Part shown: positions 6,302 to 12,608 of the stretch, piece after piece
Position numbering within the stretch: the first letter of the stretch is position 1
Layout: every line of letters begins with the position of its first letter
Assembly: GCA_003167305.1 (NCBI GenBank)
Contig: PMTP01000205.1
Location: 1 to 12,608, forward strand
Source: Acidobacteriaceae bacterium
GTDB taxonomy: Bacteria; Acidobacteriota; Terriglobia; Terriglobales; Acidobacteriaceae
DNA: 12,608 nt
Direction: 5' to 3'
Position numbers and translations under genes: made by a program
Notes under the pieces: model-generated
Seen by the model: the letters and a program-made list of their open reading frames with translations, nothing else
Databases searched by the model: none
What the model was told of the DNA's origin: nothing

Positions 6302-9181
6302 CTAGAAGGTCGTCGACACCGTGAACCGGAAGGTCTTGCGTGGCTCCCGGAATATATTCCGCGCTCCGTAAGCCGCCGTCACCTCGCTGTAGGTGTAGTC
6401 GCCCGCGCCGCCCGTCGGGAACATACTGCGGGTGATCAACTCGCCGGAACAACTGTCCTTGTTGCTTCCCAGTCCAAGGTTACAGTAGGGCTGCTCATAC
6501 AACCGGAGAGGGTTGTAGGCATAGTAGAAGCGGAAGGGCGCATTGATGACCGGCATGAGGACCGACAACTCCCCGCCGATGGACATGCGCGGAACCACGT
6601 TGGTGCCGGAGATGGGGTGGATGTTGCGCAGGAAGCCGACCTGCGAACCCGGTATCCCGCCCTGGCAGGCGCCGTTATTCCACACCGGGCAGCCATAGAG
6701 CGGCGCCGTCAGCGAGGCGAAGCCTTCGGGACTCTGCTTCAACTGCCCCTTGTTGAGAGCCGCGTCGATGCCGAAGTCGTCGAAGAACGCTATGGTCACC
6801 GGGCCGACGATGGGAATGCGGTATTCGACATTGGTGGTGAGATTTGAGTCGCCGCCGATAGAAGATATGCCGTAGATCGGCAGCGGAATCTGGATGCACT
6901 GGTTCAACTGCGGCTGGGTTGGGTCGCGCGGCACGCAAGAGCCATCCGGATTGGTCAACTGCACGTTGACGCGCGTGGGAACGTAGCCGTAAGGCGTGGC
7001 GCTGCGAATGTCGAAGCCGCGCAACTCCCCCTCGCCGCCGGAGTAGGTGCGATTCTGGGGTGGGGCCACAGCGCCGCCATAGCCCTGTATATAGTTCAAC
7101 TGCGCGCGCACGCCCAGCACGTTGCGCCCGCTGGGCGATGGCATCAGGTAGTGCATCGACCGGAACTGCTTGTAGGCCACCATGGGAGCGAAATAGCGTA
7201 CATTGCCCCAGATGCCGGAGCTCTGAAACACCGCCGAGTATTCCTTGCCGCTGCGCGGGCGAATGGGGTTGTTGATGGTGTTGTAGGTGTAGCTGAATGA
7301 GGCCAGGCTGTTGATGATGCCGTCCAGCGCATTGGCTCCCTGCACGCCCGAACGAAAGCTGATGGTCTGGAAAAAGGTCTGCGAGGCGGTACTGAATGCG
7401 GTAATCGTGGACTTGCTCAGCGAATAAGTGAAACCCACGCGCTGGAAGGCGTGCCGCTTTAGCGGATAGCTGAGCGAGAAGGTCAAACCGGTTGCGGCCT
7501 GGTTGTAGTTCTGTGTCAGCGATTGTTGCGCGGAGTTCAGATTCGCCGACTGGCCGGTTTGGGCCTGGTAGTTCTTGGCCGCGTTGAAGTCCTGCTTGTT
7601 GTTGAATAACTGGAAGCCCACATTGAGCGGGCGGTTGTGAATGTAGGGCTGTGAGAAGCCGAAGGTGAACTGACGGCTGACGCTGCCCAGGTTGCCTTGC
7701 AGGCTGAGCGTCTCTCCCAGGCCGAGGAAGTTGTTGGTCTGGTAATTCAAGCCCAGAAACGCGCCCGACTGGCCGCTCACGCCGCCATTCAGCCCGATCG
7801 AGTTCTTGCCCTTCTCTTTCACCTTTAGCAGCAGGTCCACCGTGCCCGCCTCGGCATCCTGATGGGCCTCCGAGTCCTGTTCCACCTTCAGGGGTTCAAA
7901 GTACTCCAGCTGGTTCAACCGCAGCAGGCTGTACTCCCACAGTTGCGAGTTGTAGACCTGGCCTTCCTCCAGCATCAGTTCGCGGCGAATCACCTTGTCG
8001 CGGGTGATGACGTTGCCCTGGAACTCGATGCGCGAGACGTAAAACGGCTTGCCCTCGTCGATATCGATATTCATCGAAACAGTCTTCTTCTCTTCGTCGT
8101 AGACCGGCTTGGGGATGGCGCCGAAGTTGATGTATCCCAACTGCCCGTAGGCCTTCTTGAGGTTCTCCAGGCCCTTGCCGATCAGCGTGGCGTTGAACCA
8201 GTCGCCATCCCGCACCGCAAAAGTAGCGCGCAACGCCTTCACATTGGACACGGCCTTGTTGCCAGTGAAGGTGATCGTGCCCAGCCGGTAGCGCTCACCC
8301 TCTTCGATGGGGATGAGGATGTCGATGCGCTTGCCCTTGTTGGGCCGGAAGGTGAACCAGTTCAGCCCGCCTTCGTCACGAATCTGCGTCCGGGGCTGTT
8401 CGATGGCGGCGTTGTAGTAGCCCTTGTCCCGGTAAGCAAAGCGAACCCGCTCGGTGTCATCCTCCAGCTTGGTGGCGTCGAAGGTCTGAGCAAACAAATT
8501 CTCGAAGAAGATCGAATACGGAATGCCGATGGGCTTCAGATTCTTCATCGAGCGGCGCAGTTGAAGTGAGCTGATGTGCGGGTTGCCGGTGAATTTAATC
8601 TGGCCCACCTTCACGGTGGGGCCTTCCTTGATGTTGAAGTTCACCTGCACGGAGGCCGGCGGAATCGTCTTCACCTCGGTCTTGATGGTGGCAAACTGAT
8701 GCCCGTGTTCCGACAGCAGATCCTTGATGACCTGCTCCACCCGCTTGATCTTGGCCGGATCGTACTGGCTCTCAACCGAAAACCCGACTTTTTCCTTCTT
8801 GAGCCTGTCCAGGATGTCGGAAGTGGAAACCGAGTTGTTGCCCTTGTAGTTGATCTCGCGGATCGTGGGCTTCTCCCGGACAAAGACGTTCAGGATGATG
8901 CCCTTCTCCGTGTCCTCACGCTCAATGCGCAGATCGTCGAAGTACGCCGTGTTCCACAGCGAGTTGAAGTCGCGCTCGATTGACACTGGGTCGTAGGTGT
9001 CGCCAGGATGCGTAAAGAGGCGCGCCAGGATCGTCTCCTTGGGGATGCGCCGGTTGCCGATCACCCGGATCGAATCAATGGATTGCGACTGCTGGGCCAA
9101 GGCTGAGCCGGCAGTGAGAGCCACAAGGGCCACGATCGCCATCCGCGCCAGACGGGAGATGCGAGTGCGCCTTGTCTTCAC
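6302..9181 (-). CDS. bamA: Outer-membrane protein assembly factor BamA
   Basis: BamA is the Omp85 protein that folds and inserts beta-barrels into the outer membrane. With the GTG at 9181 the product has 959 residues: basic KTRRTRISRLAR, hydrophobic core, and signal-peptidase site near SALAQQ (about residue 29). Five POTRA domains follow at roughly 34-105, 106-188, 189-298, 299-379 and 380-458, then a barrel to the end with LRGF (720-723) in place of VRGF. The C-terminus TFRFTVSTTF ends in Phe, as a beta-signal should. It is longer than the roughly 800 residues of proteobacterial BamA because of long barrel loops. Six cysteines (749, 762, 831, 839, 900, 911) form three close pairs in the C-terminal loops. 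The frame extends to an ATG at 9283 (TTG 9286), but that adds residues before the signal peptide and sits almost on a perfect TATAAT. No start has a clear ribosome site. No skp, lpxD or bamB-E gene adjoins. Confidence 0.93.
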   Translation of the reverse strand: MKTRRTRISRLARMAIVALVALTAGSALAQQSQSIDSIRVIGNRRIPKETILARLFTHPGDTYDPVSIERDFNSLWNTAYFDDLRIEREDTEKGIILNVFVREKPTIREINYKGNNSVSTSDILDRLKKEKVGFSVESQYDPAKIKRVEQVIKDLLSEHGHQFATIKTEVKTIPPASVQVNFNIKEGPTVKVGQIKFTGNPHISSLQLRRSMKNLKPIGIPYSIFFENLFAQTFDATKLEDDTERVRFAYRDKGYYNAAIEQPRTQIRDEGGLNWFTFRPNKGKRIDILIPIEEGERYRLGTITFTGNKAVSNVKALRATFAVRDGDWFNATLIGKGLENLKKAYGQLGYINFGAIPKPVYDEEKKTVSMNIDIDEGKPFYVSRIEFQGNVITRDKVIRRELMLEEGQVYNSQLWEYSLLRLNQLEYFEPLKVEQDSEAHQDAEAGTVDLLLKVKEKGKNSIGLNGGVSGQSGAFLGLNYQTNNFLGLGETLSLQGNLGSVSRQFTFGFSQPYIHNRPLNVGFQLFNNKQDFNAAKNYQAQTGQSANLNSAQQSLTQNYNQAATGLTFSLSYPLKRHAFQRVGFTYSLSKSTITAFSTASQTFFQTISFRSGVQGANALDGIINSLASFSYTYNTINNPIRPRSGKEYSAVFQSSGIWGNVRYFAPMVAYKQFRSMHYLMPSPSGRNVLGVRAQLNYIQGYGGAVAPPQNRTYSGGEGELRGFDIRSATPYGYVPTRVNVQLTNPDGSCVPRDPTQPQLNQCIQIPLPIYGISSIGGDSNLTTNVEYRIPIVGPVTIAFFDDFGIDAALNKGQLKQSPEGFASLTAPLYGCPVWNNGACQGGIPGSQVGFLRNIHPISGTNVVPRMSIGGELSVLMPVINAPFRFYYAYNPLRLYEQPYCNLGLGSNKDSCSGELITRSMFPTGGAGDYTYSEVTAAYGARNIFREPRKTFRFTVSTTF

Positions 9182-9296
9182 CGGGCTGGAGCCATGCGGC
9201 GAGCAAAAGTACTGGTGCGGTCCATCGTTCGGCTTCACGGGAAGAATATCGCCACCCTCACTGCTGAAAAATTGATGCTGCATCAAGGAAAGATTG

Positions 9297-9326
9297 ATTA
9301 TATTGGACCGCGGCCACCCCGCCCAA
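9297..9326 (-). promoter_or_regulatory. Candidate promoter of bamA
   Basis: On the minus strand a perfect TATAAT lies at 9302-9297, with TTGGGC at 9326-9321 an 18-base spacer away; only the TTG half matches the -35 consensus. Transcription would begin near 9290. That leaves about seven bases before the ATG at 9283 but over 100 bases before the GTG at 9181, which supports the shorter BamA. Seen from sequence only. Confidence 0.45.
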
Positions 9327-9343
9327 ACCGCCCGCCCAAACCG
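9318..9343. repeat. Tandem 13-bp direct repeat
   Basis: CCCGCCCAAACCG occurs twice in direct succession at 9318-9330 and 9331-9343. The first copy overlaps the -35 region proposed for bamA, so it may be a binding-site pair or simple slippage in G+C-rich DNA. Confidence 0.5.
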
Positions 9344-9559
9344 CCGGGCCGCGTCTCGGCTCGGAAACCCTGTCTTTCCCGGAATTCCCTGCCGCGCTTG
9401 CCGCCTTCGGACGAGGGCAGGATTCGATTAGGAACCCATCCACAGTCTAACGGACTCCAGCGGGTTGGGAGGCATTTTCCTCCCGCCGGCCAGCGCAACA
9501 TGATTTATAGACGCAGGGCGAGCGAACAGGACATCCAACCATATGGAGGCATTTCCCCG

Positions 9560-10093
9560 ATGAAGAACTCTACGGAGACGGTTTATGAGTTTTCCGCCAC
9601 ATTGCTGGACGGCAGCACGATCGGCCTGGACCAGTTTCATGGCCAGGTTCTGCTGATCGTCAACACCGCCAGCAAATGCGGCTTTACCCCCCAGTACGCT
9701 GCTTTGGAGCTGCTTTACCGCACCTACAAAGAACGCGGATTCGCAGTGCTGGGCTTCCCCTGCAACCAGTTCGGCGCGCAGGAATCCGGCTCGGAGGCCG
9801 AAATCGGCGCCTTTTGCGAGAAGAATTTCGGCGTCAGCTTTCCTCTCTTCGCCAAAATCGAGGTCAACGGACCCCAGGCCCATCCCCTTTACCGCTTCCT
9901 GAAAAATTCCAAACGCGGCATCCTCGGCTCTGGAAATATCAAGTGGAACTTCACCAAATTTCTCGTTGGCCGCCAAGGCAACGTCGTTGGCCGCTATGCG
10001 CCGACAACCAAACCCGAAGCCCTCTCTGCCTCTATCGAGAGCCTGCTCCACTGCACGGATGGCCTTTCGCGCCCTCCATCCTCCCCGGTATAA
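9560..10093 (+). CDS. Glutathione peroxidase family protein, likely thioredoxin-dependent 2-Cys type
   Basis: The product is a 177-residue thiol peroxidase that reduces hydrogen peroxide and organic hydroperoxides. The peroxidatic Cys40 lies in NTASKCGFTPQY, where animal enzymes have selenocysteine. Gln74 (FPCNQFGAQE), Trp129 and Asn130 (KWNFTKF) complete the catalytic tetrad. Cys86 (FCEKNFGVSFP) lies 46 residues after Cys40, the spacing of the resolving cysteine in yeast Gpx3-type enzymes. This suggests that thioredoxin, not glutathione, is the reductant. GGAGG at 9545-9549, ten bases upstream, fixes the ATG at 9560, although the frame is open further 5'. The family is normally about 160 residues; the extra tail CTDGLSRPPSSPV is not conserved in the family. 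No signal peptide is seen, so the protein should be cytoplasmic. DoxX and ChrA genes follow on the same strand. Confidence 0.94.
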   Translation: MKNSTETVYEFSATLLDGSTIGLDQFHGQVLLIVNTASKCGFTPQYAALELLYRTYKERGFAVLGFPCNQFGAQESGSEAEIGAFCEKNFGVSFPLFAKIEVNGPQAHPLYRFLKNSKRGILGSGNIKWNFTKFLVGRQGNVVGRYAPTTKPEALSASIESLLHCTDGLSRPPSSPV

Positions 10094-10222
10094 GCCCACT
10101 TTCCCCGATTCGTTCGCAAGTTTTCCTCTTTTTTTCCCAAGTCTTTGGCCCTTGCGGTATGCTTTTTCTTATCAGGCAGGCAAGCAAGCAGGCCCGGTTC
10201 CGAAAATCTACCGCCCCGCTCG

Positions 10223-10696
10223 ATGCAGCCGCGAATGGAGGACGTGGTGCGCCAAAATCTTCCCATGATCCTCATCCGGGTGATTGTGGGCCTGGTCTTT
10301 CTTCTGGAAGGCATCCTCAAGTTAGTCCGGCCCGAGGAGATGGGCGCCGGGCGCTTTGCCGCCATCGGCCTGCCCTTCCCCCAGGTTTTGGCTCCGCTGG
10401 TGGGCGGCGTCGAGATCGGCGGCGCCGCGGCCATCCTGCTGAACTTCTATGCCGGAGATGCCGCGCTCGCGCTGCTCGTGGTCATCCTCACTGCCCTCAT
10501 CGCCACAAAGTTTCCCGTCCTGCTGGGCAGGCCCCTGGGGCCATTCGCGCTTCCCAGGCTCACGAGTTACGGCTGGCTGAGCTTTTTCCACGAGGCACGC
10601 ACTGACCTGTGCATGGTCTTCGGTCTCGTGGCCATCATCATCGACTCCGGCATCCGCATCGGCCGCAGGAGACGCTGGTACCAGAGCGGAAGCTAG
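10223..10696 (+). CDS. DoxX family membrane protein
   Basis: This is a 157-residue membrane protein with four predicted helices at about residues 16-35, 54-75, 78-99 and 126-145. The first helix carries the DoxX-type GLVFLLEGILKLVRPE pattern. The second has GGVEIGGAAAILL, and the fourth follows FFHEARTDLCM, a segment common in DoxX/YphA proteins. The family is named after the archaeal thiosulfate:quinone oxidoreductase subunit, but most bacterial members have no established reaction; some are tied to thiol or oxidative stress. The frame runs up to a TTG at 10145. ATG 10223 was chosen because it gives the usual short N-terminus. ATG 10235 is equally possible, and neither has a clear ribosome site. 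It lies between a peroxidase and a chromate transporter on the same strand, 129 and 115 bases away, so cotranscription is possible but unproven. Confidence 0.85.
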   Translation: MQPRMEDVVRQNLPMILIRVIVGLVFLLEGILKLVRPEEMGAGRFAAIGLPFPQVLAPLVGGVEIGGAAAILLNFYAGDAALALLVVILTALIATKFPVLLGRPLGPFALPRLTSYGWLSFFHEARTDLCMVFGLVAIIIDSGIRIGRRRRWYQSGS

Positions 10697-10811
10697 ACTC
10701 TGACTTCGAGGCGCGGGAACTGCGCAGCGCGGTTTCTTCGCGGATCAGCAGCCGCCCTCGTGCGCCGCAAGATCACGGCAACTCCCAAACCAAGAGGCTG
10801 ATTAGAAAAGA

Positions 10812-11954
10812 ATGGCTTCCCCCACCAAGTCTTCCCTGGGTGAGATATTCCGGCTCTTCCTGCGCCTGGGCCTGACCGCCTTTGGGGGCCCGGCAGCGCA
10901 CATCGTCCTGATGGAGCGCGAGGCCGTCGAGCGGCGGGGATGGATGAGCCGCGCCCAGTTCCTTGATCTTGTAGGCGCATGCAACCTGTTGCCCGGCCCT
11001 GGTTCCACCCAAGTGGTCATGGCCCTGGGTTATCGCCGCGCCGGCTGGGTGGGCCTCGCCGTCGCGGGTGCCTGCTTCATTCTGCCCGCCTCGCTGGCCA
11101 CATTGGCCCTGGCCTGGGCCTATGTGCGCTACGGCAGCCTGCCCCAGGCGCAGGGACTGCTCTACGGAGCCAAGCCGGTGATGGTCGCCATCATTGTTCA
11201 AGCCATCTGGAAGCTGGGACGCACGGCCTTTCGCCGCTGGCCACTGGCTTTGGCGGGGCTCGCCTGTTTTGCAGCCGCGCTGCTGGGCGCGCCTCCGATA
11301 GCCGTGCTCCTCGCCGCCGGAGGCCTTGCGCTGCTGACGGCATGGCCCAGTTCCAAGCGTGGCGCGGCGATGGGCCTTGCCACACTGCCCGCGACGGCGG
11401 GCGCAGGAGCGGCGGGCGCAGTTGGAGCAACGGGCTTGGCGCCGCTCTTCCTGGTCTTTCTCAAGCTGGGGGTGGTTGTCTTCGGCTCCGGCTATGTGCT
11501 TCTCGCGTTTCTAAAATCCGATCTTGTGGACCGCCTCCATTGGATCACCACACCGCAGTTGCTCGACGCCATCACCGCCGGTCAGGTGACGCCGGGGCCG
11601 GTCTTCGCTACGGCCACCTTTCTCGGCTACCTGCTACGCGGGTGGGCCGGAGCCGTAGTAGCCACGGTCGCCATCTTTCTGCCCTCATTTTTCATGGCCG
11701 GCCTGGTGGGCGCGCTGGCCGGCCGCATTCGCCAATCCTTACTGGCCTCGGCCTTCCTGGATGGCGTGAATGCTGCCGCCGTAGCCCTGATGGCTACCGT
11801 GGCCCTCACCCTGGGCCGCGCCACTCTGCTGGACGGCTGGACCTGGGCGCTGGGTCTGGCGAGCGTCGCGCTGCTGCTGCGCTTCCGGGTCAACGCCACC
11901 TGGCTGATCCTGGGCGGAGCTGGCTTGGACGTCCTGCTGCGTGGGCTTGGCTGA
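10812..11954 (+). CDS. chrA: Chromate transporter ChrA, long two-domain form
   Basis: ChrA proteins of the CHR superfamily export chromate from the cytoplasm. The 380-residue product is of the long, bidomain kind. The N-terminal half has LGLTAFGGPAAHI and NLLPGPGSTQ. The C-terminal half repeats the pattern as LGVVVFGSGYVLLAFL and GQVTPGPVFATATFLGY. About ten to twelve hydrophobic stretches are visible, with a hydrophobic, alanine-rich linker near residues 180-210. The ATG at 10812 directly precedes the conserved start of the first domain; only a purine-rich AGAAAAGA stands before it as a ribosome site. No chrB, chrR or metalloregulator gene is adjacent, so control by chromate is not shown. 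Many environmental bacteria carry such a gene alone, and sulfate or another oxyanion could be the substrate in some. It converges with the membrane-protein gene to its right. Confidence 0.94.
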   Translation: MASPTKSSLGEIFRLFLRLGLTAFGGPAAHIVLMEREAVERRGWMSRAQFLDLVGACNLLPGPGSTQVVMALGYRRAGWVGLAVAGACFILPASLATLALAWAYVRYGSLPQAQGLLYGAKPVMVAIIVQAIWKLGRTAFRRWPLALAGLACFAAALLGAPPIAVLLAAGGLALLTAWPSSKRGAAMGLATLPATAGAGAAGAVGATGLAPLFLVFLKLGVVVFGSGYVLLAFLKSDLVDRLHWITTPQLLDAITAGQVTPGPVFATATFLGYLLRGWAGAVVATVAIFLPSFFMAGLVGALAGRIRQSLLASAFLDGVNAAAVALMATVALTLGRATLLDGWTWALGLASVALLLRFRVNATWLILGGAGLDVLLRGLG

Positions 11955-11972
11955 CAATTCGGACACCCCATC

Positions 11973-12000
11973 CTTGCGGCGTTCTTGCTTTTGCCGCAAG
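11973..12000. terminator. Possible terminator hairpin between chrA and the convergent membrane-protein gene
   Basis: CTTGCGGC at 11973-11980 pairs perfectly with GCCGCAAG at 11993-12000 across a 12-base loop. It lies 19 bases after the chrA stop and 28 bases beyond the stop of the opposite gene. No T tract follows on either strand, so it may be a weak or factor-assisted terminator. Confidence 0.4.
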
Positions 12001-12027
12001 AGTGGGAGACCGCAAGCCCCCGCGCCG

Positions 12028-12468
12028 CTACTCCAAAGGTGCGGCCATAAAGTAGACATAAACCAACAGAGCCACGCCCACAAAGGCGGGGATCAGGCCG
12101 ACCATATAGGGAGCACCCGGATCCGTCGCGGTTTGCACCTTCAAGAAGATCACCATCGCCGCGCCTACGCCGATGCAGACCAAGCCGCCAATCTTCATTC
12201 CCTCGCGCCCCTTCTGCCGCTCAAACCGGCTCTGCTGCTGGAGCAACTCAAGGGCCGCCTTGGCGCCTTCGCCGGAGGCTTCGGCCACGCGCCGGATGGT
12301 CTCGGCCTTATAAAAGGCCTCACGCTCCTTGTGCTGCTTGTCGATCCAGGTCACGGTCGGAATGAAGATCGCAAAGAGCGATACCGCGCCGATGGAAAGA
12401 AAAATCCACAAACCGGCATTCCCGACGACTTCGGGGTTAAAGAAGAGCAAAAATGCTAGAGATGTCAT
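12028..12468 (-). CDS. Three-helix membrane protein of unknown function (DUF6249-like layout)
   Basis: This encodes 146 residues. AGGAGG lies five bases before the ATG at 12468, a near-perfect ribosome site. The longer frame to 12606 adds 46 residues covering the upstream half-site cluster and is rejected. A hydrophobic helix covers about residues 20-41. A charged, helical, Glu/Lys/Gln-rich cytoplasmic segment follows at 42-90 (KQHKEREAFYKAETIRR, then ALELLQQQSRFERQK). Two further helices lie at about 91-109 and 120-141. This one helix, coiled linker and helical hairpin layout resembles short bacterial membrane proteins annotated as DUF6249; I offer that as a likeness, not a match. No catalytic motif is visible. 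It could be a scaffold or stress-envelope protein, but the sequence does not decide this. Confidence 0.8.
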   Translation of the reverse strand: MTSLAFLLFFNPEVVGNAGLWIFLSIGAVSLFAIFIPTVTWIDKQHKEREAFYKAETIRRVAEASGEGAKAALELLQQQSRFERQKGREGMKIGGLVCIGVGAAMVIFLKVQTATDPGAPYMVGLIPAFVGVALLVYVYFMAAPLE

Positions 12469-12525
12469 AGAATCCTCCTGATTGATTTGCCGCGAATTTC
12501 TTGCTTGCATCCGGTGGGACAGTAT

Positions 12526-12582
12526 GTTGCAGAATGTGGTTGCATTTTCTCGGAGTTTTTCTTTTTGCAACAAAATGCAACC
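12526..12582. promoter_or_regulatory. Cluster of GTTGCA/TGCAAC half-sites upstream of the membrane-protein gene
   Basis: GTTGCA occurs at 12526-12531 and 12539-12544, and TGCAAC at 12566-12571 and 12576-12581, giving two forward then two inverted copies. The inner pair extends to a perfect 11-bp inverted repeat, GGTTGCATTTT (12538-12548) against AAAATGCAACC (12572-12582), 23 bases apart. It lies 58-114 bases upstream of the minus-strand start. It could be an operator array or a folded leader, and no regulator is adjacent. Confidence 0.45.
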
Positions 12583-12608
12583 TGCCAGCCAGAATAGCAG
12601 TCCCACAG

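Larger units (their letters stand above)
9182..9559. other. Divergent intergenic region between bamA and the peroxidase gene
   Basis: These 378 bases hold the proposed bamA promoter and the 13-bp tandem repeat. The first 100 or so bases would be the bamA leader or, if the upstream start is used, its first codons. No other gene is supported. For the plus-strand peroxidase gene a TTATAG at 9505-9510 could be a -10, but no matching -35 is seen at the right distance. Confidence 0.45.

Noticed and set aside
7862..8983. Two consecutive plus-strand frames (235 and 135 residues) across bamA
   Set aside because: Both are Leu/Val/Asp-rich shadows of the POTRA-coding codons on the opposite strand.
10174..10195. 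GGCAGGCAAGCAAGCAGGC, a short repeat-like run before the DoxX gene
   Set aside because: Only short GCAA/GCAG steps are present, with no clear unit or dyad beyond chance.
10979..12055. A 358-residue frame overlapping chrA in another plus-strand frame
   Set aside because: The product is Arg/Gly/Pro-rich with no domain, and the ChrA frame carries both CHR motif sets.
12469..12606. N-terminal extension of the three-helix membrane protein to 12606
   Set aside because: AGGAGG directly before ATG 12468 marks the start, and the extension would translate the half-site cluster.
1..12608. CRISPR arrays, tRNA/rRNA genes, IS elements, prophage or defence genes
   Set aside because: No regularly spaced direct repeats, cloverleaf, transposase, integrase or nuclease-like products were seen on either strand.

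Overview
This is a G+C-rich bacterial chromosomal segment made mostly of housekeeping and single-gene functions. The five-POTRA BamA with a QQ-type mature N-terminus, the unlinked ordering of common genes, and the small membrane and secreted orphans suggest an Acidobacteriota (Terriglobia-like) genome. That placement is inference from general familiarity; there is no rRNA or tRNA gene here to test it. I see no IS element, prophage, CRISPR array, toxin-antitoxin pair or recognisable defence locus.

Left part (1-2861): the 3' two-thirds of an RlmI-type 23S rRNA methyltransferase enters from outside the window. It is followed by a visibly A+T-richer spacer with a good promoter candidate and a small secreted protein of unknown function. 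Convergent to these is a GAF-EAL protein, a predicted cyclic-di-GMP phosphodiesterase with all the main catalytic motifs.

Middle (2862-6301): a divergent 398-bp intergenic region leads into a 62-residue single-pass membrane protein. Its stop codon overlaps the miaA start (ATGA), so the two are probably translationally coupled. miaA makes the i6A37 modification of tRNAs. Next is lpdA, the E3 of 2-oxoacid dehydrogenase complexes, with an unusual N-terminal extension and an uncertain start. lpdA and bamA converge on a spacer that holds two tandem palindromes (same TGTAGC lead and TCCC loop, different stems) and a perfect 15-bp hairpin that probably terminates one or both genes.

Right part (6302-12608): bamA, the core of the outer-membrane protein assembly machine, runs on the minus strand. 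On the plus strand follow a 2-Cys glutathione peroxidase-like protein, a DoxX-family membrane protein and a full-length two-domain ChrA chromate transporter. Together they look like a loose stress and detoxification cluster, though the gaps of about 115-130 bp do not prove one operon. A convergent three-helix membrane protein of unknown function, preceded by a cluster of GTTGCA/TGCAAC half-sites, closes the window.

No clearly new multi-gene system is visible. The observations most worth checking are the ATGA-coupled micro-membrane protein before miaA, the structure-conserved tandem palindromes, the six-cysteine BamA barrel, and the start-site questions for lpdA and bamA.
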